A stretch of DNA of 64,000 nucleotides from the NCBI RefSeq assembly GCF_000732325.1, contig NZ_BBIW01000005.1:124001-188000 (forward strand), in the 5' to 3' direction. The number at the start of each line of letters is the position of its first letter. Position 1 is the stretch's first letter. Both the position numbers and the translations under genes were made by a program. Positions 9,439-18,557 of this stretch are shown here, piece by piece. Under the pieces are notes generated by a model. It was not told where the DNA came from, did no database searches, and was given only the letters and a program-made list of their open reading frames with translations. Source of the DNA: Paenibacillus sp. TCA20. Its GTDB lineage: Bacteria; Bacillota; Bacilli; Paenibacillales; Paenibacillaceae.

Positions 9439-9470
9439 GAAGAGGAAAGATTTACTCCTCTTCTTTTTTT
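9439..9470 (+). terminator. Terminator after the MATE gene
   Basis: Stem GAAGAGGA/TCCTCTTC with a 9-nt loop, then seven T residues. Confidence 0.85.
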
Positions 9471-9498
9471 AATTGAAGCGATGACTCTCTAAAATCGT

Positions 9499-9527
9499 TT
9501 GACAAGCTACCAAATTCGAAGTAGGAT
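9499..9527 (+). promoter_or_regulatory. SigA-type promoter for the pyridoxal kinase gene
   Basis: A perfect -35 TTGACA at 9499-9504, a 17-bp spacer and a weak -10 TAGGAT at 9522-9527, about 35 bases before the start codon. The coding start is set by AAGGAG near 9548. Confidence 0.6.
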
Positions 9528-9562
9528 GATTCCAACTGTACATTGTAAAGGAGAACATCATC

Positions 9563-10378
9563 ATGACAATTCCAAAAACATTAACAATAGCGGGTTCAGA
9601 TACAAGCGGAGGAGCTGGCATTCAAGCCGATCTCAAAACTTTCCAGGAGCTTGGCGTATACGGTATGACGGTTCTCACGACTGTTGTGGCAATGAAGCCT
9701 GATACGTGGGATCATCTCGTCTATCCTGTAGATCTTGGCATTGTTGAGGCGCAGCTTCGCACGGTGCTCGACGGGATTGGATTCGACGCAATGAAGACAG
9801 GCATGCTGGGCTCAGTCGAGATTATTGAGCTTGTTGCTTCCGAACTGAAGCGTACCCATCACAAAGGAATCGTAATCGATCCCGTAATGGTGTGCAAAGG
9901 TACGGACGAAGTGCTTCAACCGGAAAATACCGAAGCGATGCTGAAATATCTTATCCCGGGAGCTGACCTGGTTACTCCCAACTTATTTGAAGCTTCCCAG
10001 CTGGCGAAGACGGGGCCGATTCGTTCTCGTGAGCAGATGCAGCAGGCAGCTGCTATTATTCATGAGCATGGAGCGAAGAATGTCCTGATCAAAGACCGGG
10101 GTGTCATTGAACCTGGACGAGCAGTTGATCTGTTATACGATGGCAAGAGCTTTGATTGGCAGGAAGCCGCTGTCGTACAAACTAACTATACACATGGTGC
10201 GGGATGTACAACTTCTGCAGCGGTTACGGCCGGTATTGCGAAGGGCTTGTCTGTAAAAGATGCGGTTCGTGAAGGGAAGTCCTTCATCACCAAAGCGATT
10301 GCAGGCGGTTTCCCGCTGAACCGTTTTGTAGGACCTACACTGCACGCAGCTCACAGACTTCAAGAATCGGCTAAATAA
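9563..10378 (+). CDS. pdxK: Pyridoxine/pyridoxal kinase (ThiD-like PdxK of Firmicutes)
   Basis: Ribokinase-fold kinase of 271 residues that phosphorylates B6 vitamers, and possibly HMP. It has the N-terminal TIAGSDTSGGAGIQADLKTF signature of ThiD/PdxK, DPVMVCKG, the ATP-loop segment LIKDRG and the anion hole near the C-terminus, THGAGCTTSAAVTAG. The GAGCT version, rather than GTGCTLSAA, is what I associate with the Bacillus-type PdxK branch. The alternative is a hydroxymethylpyrimidine kinase ThiD. It stands alone between its own promoter and terminator, with no thiamine genes nearby, which favours the B6 salvage role. Confidence 0.82.
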   Translation: MTIPKTLTIAGSDTSGGAGIQADLKTFQELGVYGMTVLTTVVAMKPDTWDHLVYPVDLGIVEAQLRTVLDGIGFDAMKTGMLGSVEIIELVASELKRTHHKGIVIDPVMVCKGTDEVLQPENTEAMLKYLIPGADLVTPNLFEASQLAKTGPIRSREQMQQAAAIIHEHGAKNVLIKDRGVIEPGRAVDLLYDGKSFDWQEAAVVQTNYTHGAGCTTSAAVTAGIAKGLSVKDAVREGKSFITKAIAGGFPLNRFVGPTLHAAHRLQESAK

Positions 10379-10396
10379 CATTCAATCGATAGAAGA

Positions 10397-10444
10397 AGAA
10401 GCTTCACATCAGACATCACTGTCTGAAGTGGAGCTTCTCTTTTT
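10397..10444 (+). terminator. Terminator between convergent pdxK and glutaminase genes
   Basis: Long stem built from AGAAGCTTCACATCAGACA and its near-complete inverse, then CTTTTTAT. It closes the plus-strand transcript. The minus-strand side lacks a clean T run. Confidence 0.85.
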
Positions 10445-10494
10445 ATACACCAACCTATCATTCAGAACGATGAAGCCTTATTACGTTGTTTAGC

Positions 10495-11439
10495 TTAAAA
10501 CATACTCCAGTTCATCTGCTTGGATACCATCTCAAGCAAATGGACACCCGCCTGGCTGTTCCCTTTATCGTTCAGTGAAGGACCGATGACGCCGATTCCG
10601 TATCGACCGGGAACAAGTGACAGGATCCCACCGGATACACCGCTTTTGGCAGGTAAGCCGACATCTATCGCGAATTCGCCAGACGCATTGTACATGCCGC
10701 ATGTTGTCATGAATGTCTTCGCTATCTGTACATATCTCTTGGGCAGCAGTCGGGTCCCCGTCAGTGGATCCTCGCCATCTAAGGCCAGAATTAATCCCAT
10801 TCTTGCCAAGTCCGCACACTGAACGAGAATGGAGCAGTGTCTGAAATAGATGTCCAGCACCTCGTCCACATCTCCGATCAGCACTTGATTCCCCTTAAGG
10901 AAGTAGGCAATTGACCGATTCAGATCGCCGCTCTCCAGCTCTGAATTGAAAACATCGATATCATAAGCAAGATTGTCTTTTCCAGTTAGGCTATGGAATA
11001 AATTCAGAATTCGCTGCGATTTCTCCTCCATGTTTTTGCCATGAATCAGAGAAGTAACTGTAATCGCACCTGCATTAATAAACGGATTGAAGGGAATCCC
11101 TGGGCGTACAAGCTCGAGCTTCAGCATGGAATTAAAATTATCACCTGTAGGTTCCATACCAACTCGCTTAAACACTTCATCTTCGCCATTATCCATGAGT
11201 GCGAGAATGAGTGTAAATACTTTTGAGATGCTCTGCATCGTAAACACCTGGGAACAATCTCCAGCGGATACGAATTGGCCGTCAGGTGCAAGGATGGTGA
11301 TGCCAAGTGCATCGTGTGGAGCTTTGGAGAGCTCGGGAATATATGAGGCAACCTTTCCGCTTGAAGCGTGGGGGATGCTGGTCTCTACCCAGCTCGGCAA
11401 TGACTGCTTCAGGGTATCAAGTTCTTTTGTATTGGACAT
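10495..11439 (-). CDS. glsA: Glutaminase (serine-dependent, beta-lactamase fold)
   Basis: Glutaminase A family, 314 residues: hydrolyses L-glutamine to glutamate and ammonia in the cytoplasm. The nucleophile motif S-x-x-K is seen in FTMQSISKVFTLILAL. Substrate and catalytic residues occur in NPFINAGAITVTSLI and later in MYNASGEFAIDVGLPAKSGVSGGILSLVPGRYGIGV. The length and order are those of the bacterial GlsA/YbgJ enzymes. AGGAGA lies upstream of the ATG. An unusually long palindrome lies upstream of the gene and may control it. Convergent with pdxK. Confidence 0.95.
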   Translation of the reverse strand: MSNTKELDTLKQSLPSWVETSIPHASSGKVASYIPELSKAPHDALGITILAPDGQFVSAGDCSQVFTMQSISKVFTLILALMDNGEDEVFKRVGMEPTGDNFNSMLKLELVRPGIPFNPFINAGAITVTSLIHGKNMEEKSQRILNLFHSLTGKDNLAYDIDVFNSELESGDLNRSIAYFLKGNQVLIGDVDEVLDIYFRHCSILVQCADLARMGLILALDGEDPLTGTRLLPKRYVQIAKTFMTTCGMYNASGEFAIDVGLPAKSGVSGGILSLVPGRYGIGVIGPSLNDKGNSQAGVHLLEMVSKQMNWSMF

Positions 11440-11484
11440 TCAATTTCTCTCCTTTACACGGCGATCCATAACTTTTTCTGTCAA

Positions 11485-11525
11485 CGGATTGTAATATGAA
11501 GTGCGACACTTTCTATTACAATCCG
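11485..11525. promoter_or_regulatory. 41-bp palindrome upstream of the glutaminase gene
   Basis: Perfect outer arms CGGATTGTAATA / TATTACAATCCG (12 bp each) enclose an inner pair AAGTG-CGA-CACTT. It lies in the divergent region between glsA and the DinB-like gene, about 46 bases before the glsA start codon. Its position and symmetry suggest an operator for a dimeric regulator; no T run follows. The half-site TGTAAT resembles GlnR/TnrA half-sites, but the spacing does not fit that box. Confidence 0.5.
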
Positions 11526-11700
11526 TCTATCTAAAGTAATATCTAAATTTCTTAATAGTTCAGTTTACCTTATTTGGAGTTCAGGGGGAATAAAACATTA
11601 GACGGGAGATTGAATATTTACTGAATGTAATATTACCTTGAATAGAGAATTTACCAATATAATGTATATTATTGGTACAAATAGAAAAGGAGGAGATGCA

Positions 11701-12165
11701 ATGAACAGCAGACATGAGGTATTATTTGAACAGTTGAATACATATCGGATGGAGCTGCTACATCTTGTGCAGGACCTTACCGAAGAAGAAGCAGAGATGA
11801 TTCCGACGGGCTTCAATAACAATATGAGATGGAATCTGGGTCATATCATTCTTGATCAGTATTTATGGATACGTGTACTTACTAAGGAAGAGCTGTTGGT
11901 ATCAAATGCATTTAATCAGTGGTTCGGTTATGGAACAAGCCCGGCCCAGTTCACTGCAGATACCCCATCCTTGCCTGAGCTGGTCGCTCTATTGAAGGAA
12001 CAACCTGGTGTGATCAGGGAGACATACAAGGATCGAATGGAAGAAGAGTTTGCTCCTACAGAGATGGGAATGCACACCATTGAGCAAGTGCTCATCCGAA
12101 CTATTTTTCATGAAGGACTACATCTGGGTGCGATTATAGCATTAAAGAGACAGATCAGAAAATAA
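11701..12165 (+). CDS. DinB family protein (DfrA/BstA-like metal-binding four-helix bundle)
   Basis: 154 residues from the ATG at 11701, which has an AAGGAGG site at ideal spacing; upstream in-frame codons lack one. DinB fold signs: first His in MRWNLGHIILDQYLWI and the paired HxxxH near the end, FHEGLHLGAIIALKRQ, which together form the family's metal triad. Many DinB-superfamily members act as thiol-dependent S-transferases (for example with bacillithiol) or are of unknown function. Single gene. Confidence 0.85.
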   Translation: MNSRHEVLFEQLNTYRMELLHLVQDLTEEEAEMIPTGFNNNMRWNLGHIILDQYLWIRVLTKEELLVSNAFNQWFGYGTSPAQFTADTPSLPELVALLKEQPGVIRETYKDRMEEEFAPTEMGMHTIEQVLIRTIFHEGLHLGAIIALKRQIRK

Positions 12166-12183
12166 ATAATACATGTCGGTTGT

Positions 12184-12212
12184 TTGACAAATGCTTTCGT
12201 GTAATGTATCAA
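12184..12212 (+). promoter_or_regulatory. SigA-type promoter for the 5'-nucleotidase gene
   Basis: TTGACA at 12184-12189, a 17-bp spacer, TATCAA at 12207-12212, about 50 bases before the start codon. Confidence 0.5.
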
Positions 12213-12263
12213 TAAAATGAAAATAAGAAATGATTAAGATTTCAGCCCATAGCAGGAGGATCT

Positions 12264-12824
12264 ATGACGAAGCCCGTAATAGCAGTAGACATGGACGATA
12301 CGATATGTCATTTCATCAGAAGAGCAATATTTCATAACAACAATGATTTTCCGACACATCCATTACGTTATGAAGACATGATCGACTGGAACACGGATCA
12401 CCTGCGACATCCAGACAGTACTCATGATGTATTCTTTAACCGGCCGCGAATTTACGAAGAGCTGGAGTTATTTGATGAGCATGTGGTAGCCGAGATGGAG
12501 AAGATTCATGAAGCATATGATCTGATTATCGTGACGGCGGGGGACCCTTCATCGGCAGCGGAGAAGTGGAAATGGCTGCAGAAGCATATGCCGTTTATTT
12601 CCTTACAGCAGTTGTTTGTGTGTAAAAGGAAATCTCTGATCGAATATGATCTTCTCATCGATGATGGTATGCATAATCTATTGCCCGCCATAGAGCGAGG
12701 GAAGAAGGTTCTCTGTATCCCTCATCCATGGAATCTAAAGGCACTGGAGCAGTACAAAGTACCTGTGATGGAATCATGGGAAGGTGCCAAAAAAAGAATT
12801 GATTCGATCTTCAATATGGAGTAA
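12264..12824 (+). CDS. 5'(3')-deoxyribonucleotidase-like HAD phosphatase (NT5C type)
   Basis: 186 residues, HAD superfamily. Motif I is IAVDMDDTICHFIR (both Asp residues of DxDxT), motif II is LIIVTAG, the lysine of motif III lies in the region KRKSLIEYD, and motif IV is LLIDDGMHNL. This matches the NT5C-type nucleotidases common in Firmicutes and phages, which remove the phosphate from deoxyribonucleoside 5'-monophosphates. AGCAGGAGG gives a clear start. Followed directly by a terminator, so monocistronic. Confidence 0.88.
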   Translation: MTKPVIAVDMDDTICHFIRRAIFHNNNDFPTHPLRYEDMIDWNTDHLRHPDSTHDVFFNRPRIYEELELFDEHVVAEMEKIHEAYDLIIVTAGDPSSAAEKWKWLQKHMPFISLQQLFVCKRKSLIEYDLLIDDGMHNLLPAIERGKKVLCIPHPWNLKALEQYKVPVMESWEGAKKRIDSIFNME

Positions 12825-12857
12825 TCATGAAACCATTACGATTGAATGATAGTCTTG

Positions 12858-12886
12858 AAAAAGCCTGACGCGTCAGGCTTTTTTCT
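12858..12886 (+). terminator. Terminator after the nucleotidase gene
   Basis: Self-complementary AAGCCTGACGCGTCAGGCTT flanked by A and T runs; it can work in both directions, serving the small minus-strand gene that ends nearby. Confidence 0.88.
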
Positions 12887-12975
12887 ATAGGTCACATCTC
12901 TGTCGAAACCAAAGGCTTGACCAAAAGACATATTCCTGAAAATCTAACCACAAAAATATAGATAAATCAATGTCG

Positions 12976-13104
12976 TTACTTATTGGTACTGTGCTGCTTG
13001 GACGGGAGCTTATCGCCAGGCGTGCCTTTGCCATTATTTTTGTTATGGCGTTGTTTCTCGGCATTTTCGTTTAATTTCTTCACATAGTCATGCGTGCTAT
13101 CCAT
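12976..13104 (-). CDS. DUF4023-type small hydrophilic protein (42 aa)
   Basis: Short gene read on the minus strand with an excellent AGAGGAGG site just before the ATG at 13104. The product begins MDSTHDYVKKLNENAEKQ and continues with NKNNGKGTPGDKLPSKQH, a charged, Gly/Pro-containing tail. I recognise this as the DUF4023 family of small proteins in Bacillus and Paenibacillus. Function is unknown; no membrane or secretion signal is present. Intact Shine-Dalgarno, start and stop support it as real. Confidence 0.85.
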   Translation of the reverse strand: MDSTHDYVKKLNENAEKQRHNKNNGKGTPGDKLPSKQHSTNK

Positions 13105-13341
13105 GATTTATTGCCTCCTCTTTGTTTTGTTCAGATCCTCATCCGTTTACCTTGCTTAATATATCCACGCCAAGCCCAATATATTTCAAGATTCGACACA
13201 GTGATATCCATTTTTCTGTCGTTTGAACTTATGAATATTCGACAACTTTAAATCAACTTATTTGACGAATGAATGTATTCACTCGTGTGGAGTCATACGT
13301 AATCATGTTTTCGACATTTTATCCTTCTCTCTGCTGTTAGC

Positions 13342-13389
13342 TATAGCCACAGGCTATAACCAGGTATAGTTTATTACAGTTACACTATA
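13342..13389. promoter_or_regulatory. MET-box-like palindromes upstream of metE
   Basis: TATAGCCACAGGCTATA (13342-13358) is a 17-bp palindrome with the TATAG-N7-CTATA layout of the streptococcal MtaR/MetR MET-box (TATAGTTTSAAACTATA). A second TATAG...CTATA pair spans 13365-13389, and CTATAACCAGGTATAG links them. The group lies about 60-100 bases before the metE start. This suggests control by a LysR-type methionine regulator. I found no SAM riboswitch or T-box in the leader, although methionine genes in Bacillus often have these. Confidence 0.5.
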
Positions 13390-13445
13390 ACCTTTGATCC
13401 GTGATATCTTTTGTTTAACAATTTTTCAGATAGGAGTGTTAAGAG

Positions 13446-15737
13446 ATGGTAAAGAGCAGCATATTAGGTTATCCACGAATTGGGGCACAGAGAGAATGGA
13501 AAAAAGCACTAGAGGCTTATTGGGCAGGCAAGCTTGAAGAAGCCGCGTTTCATGAACAATTGCGAGAGATTCGCTTAAGTCATTTAATCAAACAAAAAGA
13601 ACAAGGAATCGACCTGATTCCTGTCGGTGACTTCAGCTATTACGATCAAGTGCTGGATACGGCTGCAATGTTCGGTATCGTTCCACAGCGCTTTACATAT
13701 GATGGCGGCACGGTTCCCCTCTCTGTGTATTACGGGATTGCTCGCGGAACGAAAGAGGCAACTGCAAGTGAAATGACAAAATGGTTCAATACGAATTATC
13801 ACTATATCGTTCCGGAATTGGACGGAGCAGCTCCAGCACTTACAGAAAATAAACCTCTCATTGCTTACAAAGAAGCGAAGGAAGCTCTCGGCATTGAAGG
13901 CAAACCGGTCATTATTGGACCGCTTACCTTCCTGAAGCTGTCCAAAGGATACAAGGAAGGAGAGCTGGATCAATGGATCGAGCAGCTGCTCCCGCTATAT
14001 AGTCAAATCCTTCAGGAATTGTCGAATGAGGGTGTGGAATGGGTGCAGGTTGATGAACCTATCCTAGTAACGAAGCTGGATTCACAGGATATTCAGCGGC
14101 TGCAGAAGATCTACAGCACTTTTGCAGCTGCAGCGCCTAAGCTGAGAATTATGCTTCAAACCTATTTTGAATCCGTTGAGAACTATGGGGATATCATTCA
14201 GCTGCCGGTTCAAGGGATTGGACTTGATCTTGTTCATGGATATTCAGGCAATGTAAAGTCGCTTGAGAAATACGGATTCCCTCAGGACAAAGTACTTGGA
14301 GCTGGCATTATCGACGGCCGCGGGATTTGGAAAGCCGCTTTGCGTGACAAGCTCGCACAGCTGCAAGAAATCAGCAAATGGGTATCTGAGGATCGTCTCA
14401 TTATCCAATCTTCCTGCAGCCTGCTTCATGTACCAGTATCACTAGCAAGTGAAATAGCTCTCGCTCCCGAACTGAAAGGCGCATTAGCCTTCGCTGATGA
14501 GAAGCTGATTGAGCTGGTTCTTCTAACCAAGGGGATCAATCAAGGGAGCGAGGCAATCCAAGCAGAGCTTGACGATTGTGATGTGGCTCTCAGTGCGCTG
14601 GAACAGTCACCAGATCGCAAGCGTAACGATATTCGTGAGCAGGTCGCTGCCATTAGCTCCGTCAATCCAGAGAGAAGTCAGCCATTCTCGAAACGTCACC
14701 TGCTTCAACAGGATAAATGGAATTTACCGCTGCTTCCGACAACGACGATTGGCAGCTTCCCGCAATCGGCTGATGTACGAAAAGCGCGCAGACTCTGGCG
14801 TAAGGGCGAGTGGAGCGACAGCAAATATGAAGGCTTCATCGAGGAGCAGATCGATACATGGATCCATCTGCAAGAAGAGATTGGACTGGACGTGCTTGTT
14901 CACGGTGAGTTTGAACGGACAGACATGGTTGAATTTTTCGGTGAGAAGCTGGGTGGATTCGCCTTCACTCAGAACGGCTGGGTACAGTCCTACGGCTCTC
15001 GCTGCGTGAAGCCGCCTGTCATCTTCGGAGACATTCGATTTGAAGAACCGATGACGGTAAAAGAAACCAAGTATGCCCAATCCAAAACATCACGTCCTGT
15101 TAAAGGGATGCTGACGGGTCCGATTACCATCATGAACTGGTCCTTTGTGAGAGATGACATTTCAAGAGAACAGATCGCCTATCAGCTTGCTTACGCACTT
15201 AGACAAGAGGTTGAAGCGCTTGAACTAGCGGGCATTGGAATGATTCAAGTCGATGAGCCTGCAGTACGTGAAGGACTTCCTCTAAAAGAAGAAGAGCAGG
15301 CAGAATACTTGGCTTGGTCAGTGAAGGCATTCCGTTTGACTACAAGTACGGTGAAGGACTCCACCCAAATTCATACCCATATGTGCTACTGCGAATTCCA
15401 TGATATGATTGATTCGATTGAAGATATGGACGCAGATGTCATTTCGATCGAGACATCACGCAGTCACGGTGAGCTTATTCATAGCTTCGAGGATAATACT
15501 TACAAGCTGGGCATTGGACTTGGTGTCTACGATATTCACAGCCCGCGTGTTCCGAAGGTAGAAGAAATGACCTCTATGATTGACCGTGCTCTGCGCGTGC
15601 TGGACCCTAAATTATTCTGGATCAATCCCGATTGTGGTTTGAAAACAAGAGGAACCGAAGAAACGGTACAATCACTGAAGCATATGGTGGAAGCAACCAA
15701 AGCAGCTCGTGAAAAATACGAGGTTTCCATTAAGTAA
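13446..15737 (+). CDS. metE: Cobalamin-independent methionine synthase (5-methyltetrahydropteroyltriglutamate-homocysteine methyltransferase)
   Basis: 763 residues, normal length for MetE, which transfers the methyl group of methyl-THF polyglutamate to homocysteine in the last step of methionine synthesis. The N-terminal domain starts SSILGYPRIGAQREWKKALE. The C-terminal catalytic barrel has TTTIGSFPQSADVRKARRLW, EFERTDMVEFFGE, MLTGPITIMNWSFVRDD and the zinc ligands in HTHMCYCEF (His and Cys) and NPDCGLKTRG (Cys). AGGAGTG precedes the ATG. It stands alone with its own terminator and a probable methionine-responsive operator. Confidence 0.97.
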   Translation: MVKSSILGYPRIGAQREWKKALEAYWAGKLEEAAFHEQLREIRLSHLIKQKEQGIDLIPVGDFSYYDQVLDTAAMFGIVPQRFTYDGGTVPLSVYYGIARGTKEATASEMTKWFNTNYHYIVPELDGAAPALTENKPLIAYKEAKEALGIEGKPVIIGPLTFLKLSKGYKEGELDQWIEQLLPLYSQILQELSNEGVEWVQVDEPILVTKLDSQDIQRLQKIYSTFAAAAPKLRIMLQTYFESVENYGDIIQLPVQGIGLDLVHGYSGNVKSLEKYGFPQDKVLGAGIIDGRGIWKAALRDKLAQLQEISKWVSEDRLIIQSSCSLLHVPVSLASEIALAPELKGALAFADEKLIELVLLTKGINQGSEAIQAELDDCDVALSALEQSPDRKRNDIREQVAAISSVNPERSQPFSKRHLLQQDKWNLPLLPTTTIGSFPQSADVRKARRLWRKGEWSDSKYEGFIEEQIDTWIHLQEEIGLDVLVHGEFERTDMVEFFGEKLGGFAFTQNGWVQSYGSRCVKPPVIFGDIRFEEPMTVKETKYAQSKTSRPVKGMLTGPITIMNWSFVRDDISREQIAYQLAYALRQEVEALELAGIGMIQVDEPAVREGLPLKEEEQAEYLAWSVKAFRLTTSTVKDSTQIHTHMCYCEFHDMIDSIEDMDADVISIETSRSHGELIHSFEDNTYKLGIGLGVYDIHSPRVPKVEEMTSMIDRALRVLDPKLFWINPDCGLKTRGTEETVQSLKHMVEATKAAREKYEVSIK

Positions 15738-15770
15738 AAGAATAAAGGTTATATTTCGTACGCAGCATTA

Positions 15771-15800
15771 AGAACCTGGCATCCAGCCAGGTTCTTTTTT
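15771..15800 (+). terminator. metE terminator
   Basis: Perfect AGAACCTGGC / GCCAGGTTCT stem, ATCCA loop, T run. Confidence 0.92.
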
Positions 15801-15977
15801 GTATTATTGCTTGAAGGATGATAATTTATAATAGTAAGTATATATTCTGAAGTTACTTACCTCGGAGAAAAACATTCATTTGTAACCCATCAGCTCGTAA
15901 TACGTATAGGAACAAAGAGAAATGATGATATCTATAATTATTTATATACAATACAGAAACTGAGGTTAGACAACGAA

Positions 15978-18375
15978 ATGATTAAGCAATATACAGATCA
16001 AGCAGAGACATGGTACCTGCAGTCCGAACAGAAGGCGGCAGCGTATTTTGAACTTCTACAGCAGCAAGTATCCGATAAGAGTTATGTATCTGCGCTGACG
16101 GATGATTTCAAAGTGTGGAAGAAGAAGCATATTCATCGACGTTCGATATGGTCGTTTTTTTTCGCAGAGCAATCAGAAGATGGATGCCAGCAATTATCAT
16201 AAATACCTATCTTACTTGAATATAACGGGTAAATTAGACGATTATTTAAATCGCAGTGTATCTTATTTTTACTTAAGAGATATGGGCAAATATCTGGATT
16301 CTCCGGATACCGAGCATAAGGTGCAGCAGATGGTGACCACGATTAAACGTCATTTGATTGAACCGAAGAATAGTCAGGAGAAGGGAAATTCACAACCGGA
16401 TTTCGTGAGCTTGGCATCTTTTTATCGGTGGGCTCAGAAGGAAGGGGTTGAGCCGGCAGCTATTTGGGTGATGAATAAGCTCAGCAGCGTCTCCTCCCAC
16501 ATCCCTGAGCAGATGAATGCAGAGCAAGCTCAGCGCAAGCTGATTAAGATTATATTTGGCGTTGTGATGCACGTTCTGGATGATATGGAGGGCGATACAC
16601 TGCCTGCAGAACGGGCAAGGAGAATTGATGAAGCATTAAGACTCGGATATTCCTATGGCCTGACTTATCCTTACATTGACGATCTGCTCGATTCCGAGAC
16701 GTTAAGCATACAGGAGAAGGAGAGGTACGCTCATTTTATTCGAACGGCACTGCTTACAGGAAAAGTCCCTGCACTACATATACAAGAATGGTCAGGAGCT
16801 AATGCAAAACTCATTGAATTTATTCATTCTGAGCTTAAGGAAGCATTTGATTATATTAAAAATTATCAACGGCCTGAGTCGATAAATACTTTTTTTGAGC
16901 AATCCTATGTGTTCTTTGAGTCTCAGGACATTGACCGTGTAAAAAGCCTTGAGTACACAAGCTACACCAATGAAGAGCTGTACCTACCTGTCATTCTCAA
17001 ATCTTCCTCGTCCCGGCTCATTGTTCGTTCCGTCATCAGTGCTCCTGAGGATGAAGGATTTGATTATCGAACCTTTTACTATGGGATCTACAATCAGCTG
17101 GCGGATGATTTCGCGGATATGTTCGAAGACTTAGAGGATGGAGCGGTTACGCCATATACGTACTATCTAACACACCGGGATCATAGAACAGATTTGGTTA
17201 ACCCTTTTGAGTTATACTGGGCGGTGATCTCGAACCTGATTCACAATGTATACAAGTCTGATCCGAAGACGAGAGAAGTGATATTAGATCGGGCCATTAA
17301 TGGTTTGAAGCGCTGCAAGAAGCGTGTCGGTCAACAAAAATACAATGAAATCATGCAGATTTTTTCTTCCGGGCATCCGGAGTTTAACCAGCTCATTCAG
17401 TACATGGTGGACAAAGCAGAAGACGTTGACTTCTTCGACAAATTGCTGCGAGATGAGATGCTGAGCGTGATGAAGCATGATCAATCCGAGAAAGAAAAGT
17501 TTCTAGAGACGCTAAACTCAGCTCAGAACGAAATTAATCGTGTGCTTGAGATCACGAAGCCTGAACACATCTCTCCGATGAAGGAGCCGCTCATCGATGC
17601 TGCCAACTACAGTCTTGAAGGAGGAGGCAAGCGTCTGCGCCCGCTGCTAGCCTGGGTTATGGGTGTTAATGAATATGGTCTGGAGTATCCTTCCCTTGTC
17701 CCGCTCCTTCGATCGCTGGAGTATATGCATACGGCTTCCTTGATCTTCGACGATCTTCCATCACAGGATAATGCGGCTACCCGCAGAGGGCGGGCTACAC
17801 TGCATGAGGTGCACAGCAGCGCTACAGCAGAGTTAACCGGTCTGTTCCTAATTCAAAAAGCCACAGAGGAGCAAACCTCCCTGCATCAATTCGATCCAGC
17901 TTCGGTGCTCTCCCTGATTCAGTACTCCTCCCAAAAGGCAGGGGAAATCTGTATGGGGCAAGCGATGGACTTGAATTCCAAGGGGAAGCCGCTGACACTT
18001 GCGGAGCTTGATATGATCTGTTTCTACAAAACAGGGATTGGATTTGAAGCCTCCTTGGTGATGCCGGCAATTCTTGCTAAGGCGAATGAAGCTGAAGTGA
18101 ATCTGCTCAAAAAATACGCTTACCATGCAGGTATTGCCTTTCAGATTAAGGATGATCTGCTTGACGTCGAAGGGGATGTAGAGGCACTAGGAAAGCCGAT
18201 CCAACAGGATGTTGAGAATAATAACTCCACCTTTGTCACTGTGCTAGGTAAGGAAGGTGCCAGCAAGATGATGTGGGACCATTATTGCAACGCTATTGAA
18301 GCTCTTAATGAGATGCCGAAGAAGACAGATTTTCTGAAGCATTTGCTCGACTACATTATTAATCGGAACAATTAA
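15978..18375 (+). CDS. Large two-domain polyprenyl synthetase / class I isoprenoid-synthase-like protein, frameshifted at a T8 run
   Basis: The C-terminal ~280 residues (17500-18375) form a trans-prenyltransferase: EGGGKRLRPLLAW, first Asp-rich motif IFDDLPSQDNA (DDxxxxD), the RRGRATLHE basic motif and second motif FQIKDDLLDVEGD. The ~500 residues before it also carry acidic motifs (VVMHVLDDMEGDT, YPYIDDLLDSE, NQLADDFADMFEDLEDG), suggesting a second, divergent class I isoprenoid-synthase domain, as in chimeric terpene synthases. The start at 15978 (MIKQYTDQAETWYL) is in another frame. Removing one T from the T8 run at 16155-16162 joins the frames as WSFFSQSNQKMDASN, giving about 799 residues. 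Without that, only a form from 16102 with an unnatural N-terminus is readable. Product and role are unknown. Confidence 0.75.
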
Positions 18376-18416
18376 ATTAGAAATACAAGAACGAAGCTGT
18401 ATAGAACTTAACAGCA

Positions 18417-18447
18417 GGGTCGGCGAATAAACGCCGGCTCTTTTTTT
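18417..18447 (+). terminator. Terminator after the isoprenoid-synthase-like gene
   Basis: GGGTCGGCG pairs with CGCCGGCTC (two G-U pairs), AATAAA loop, seven T residues. Confidence 0.88.
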
Positions 18448-18467
18448 ATTATTCAAAATGATGCCTC

Positions 18468-18514
18468 ATTCCTTGTGATTGTAATCACAAGGAATCATCT
18501 TGGCTAATGATAAT
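18468..18514 (+). promoter_or_regulatory. FNR/CRP-family operator and likely class II promoter of the DUF438-cupin operon
   Basis: Perfect 28-bp palindrome (13-bp arms around GT) containing TTGTGATTGTAATCACAA, which matches the CRP/FNR consensus TGTGA-N6-TCACA. A GATAAT -10 lies at 18509-18514, so the site centre falls near -40 of the implied start, the class II activator position. The regulator is most simply an FNR-type oxygen sensor, given the downstream hemerythrin/PAS gene, but Crp-like or NO-sensing relatives use the same box. Confidence 0.7.
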
Positions 18515-18557
18515 TTGAGATTAGATTCATTAGGAAACTTGTATAGGAGTGAGAGAT

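Noticed and set aside
11638..11663. TTGAAT/TATAAT promoter before the DinB-like gene
   Set aside because: The spacing is only 14 bases, so the pair is unlikely to work as a SigA promoter.
13105..13445. SAM riboswitch or T-box in the metE leader
   Set aside because: No S-box core, T-box sequence or terminator/antiterminator pair could be recognised; only palindromic operator-like elements are present.
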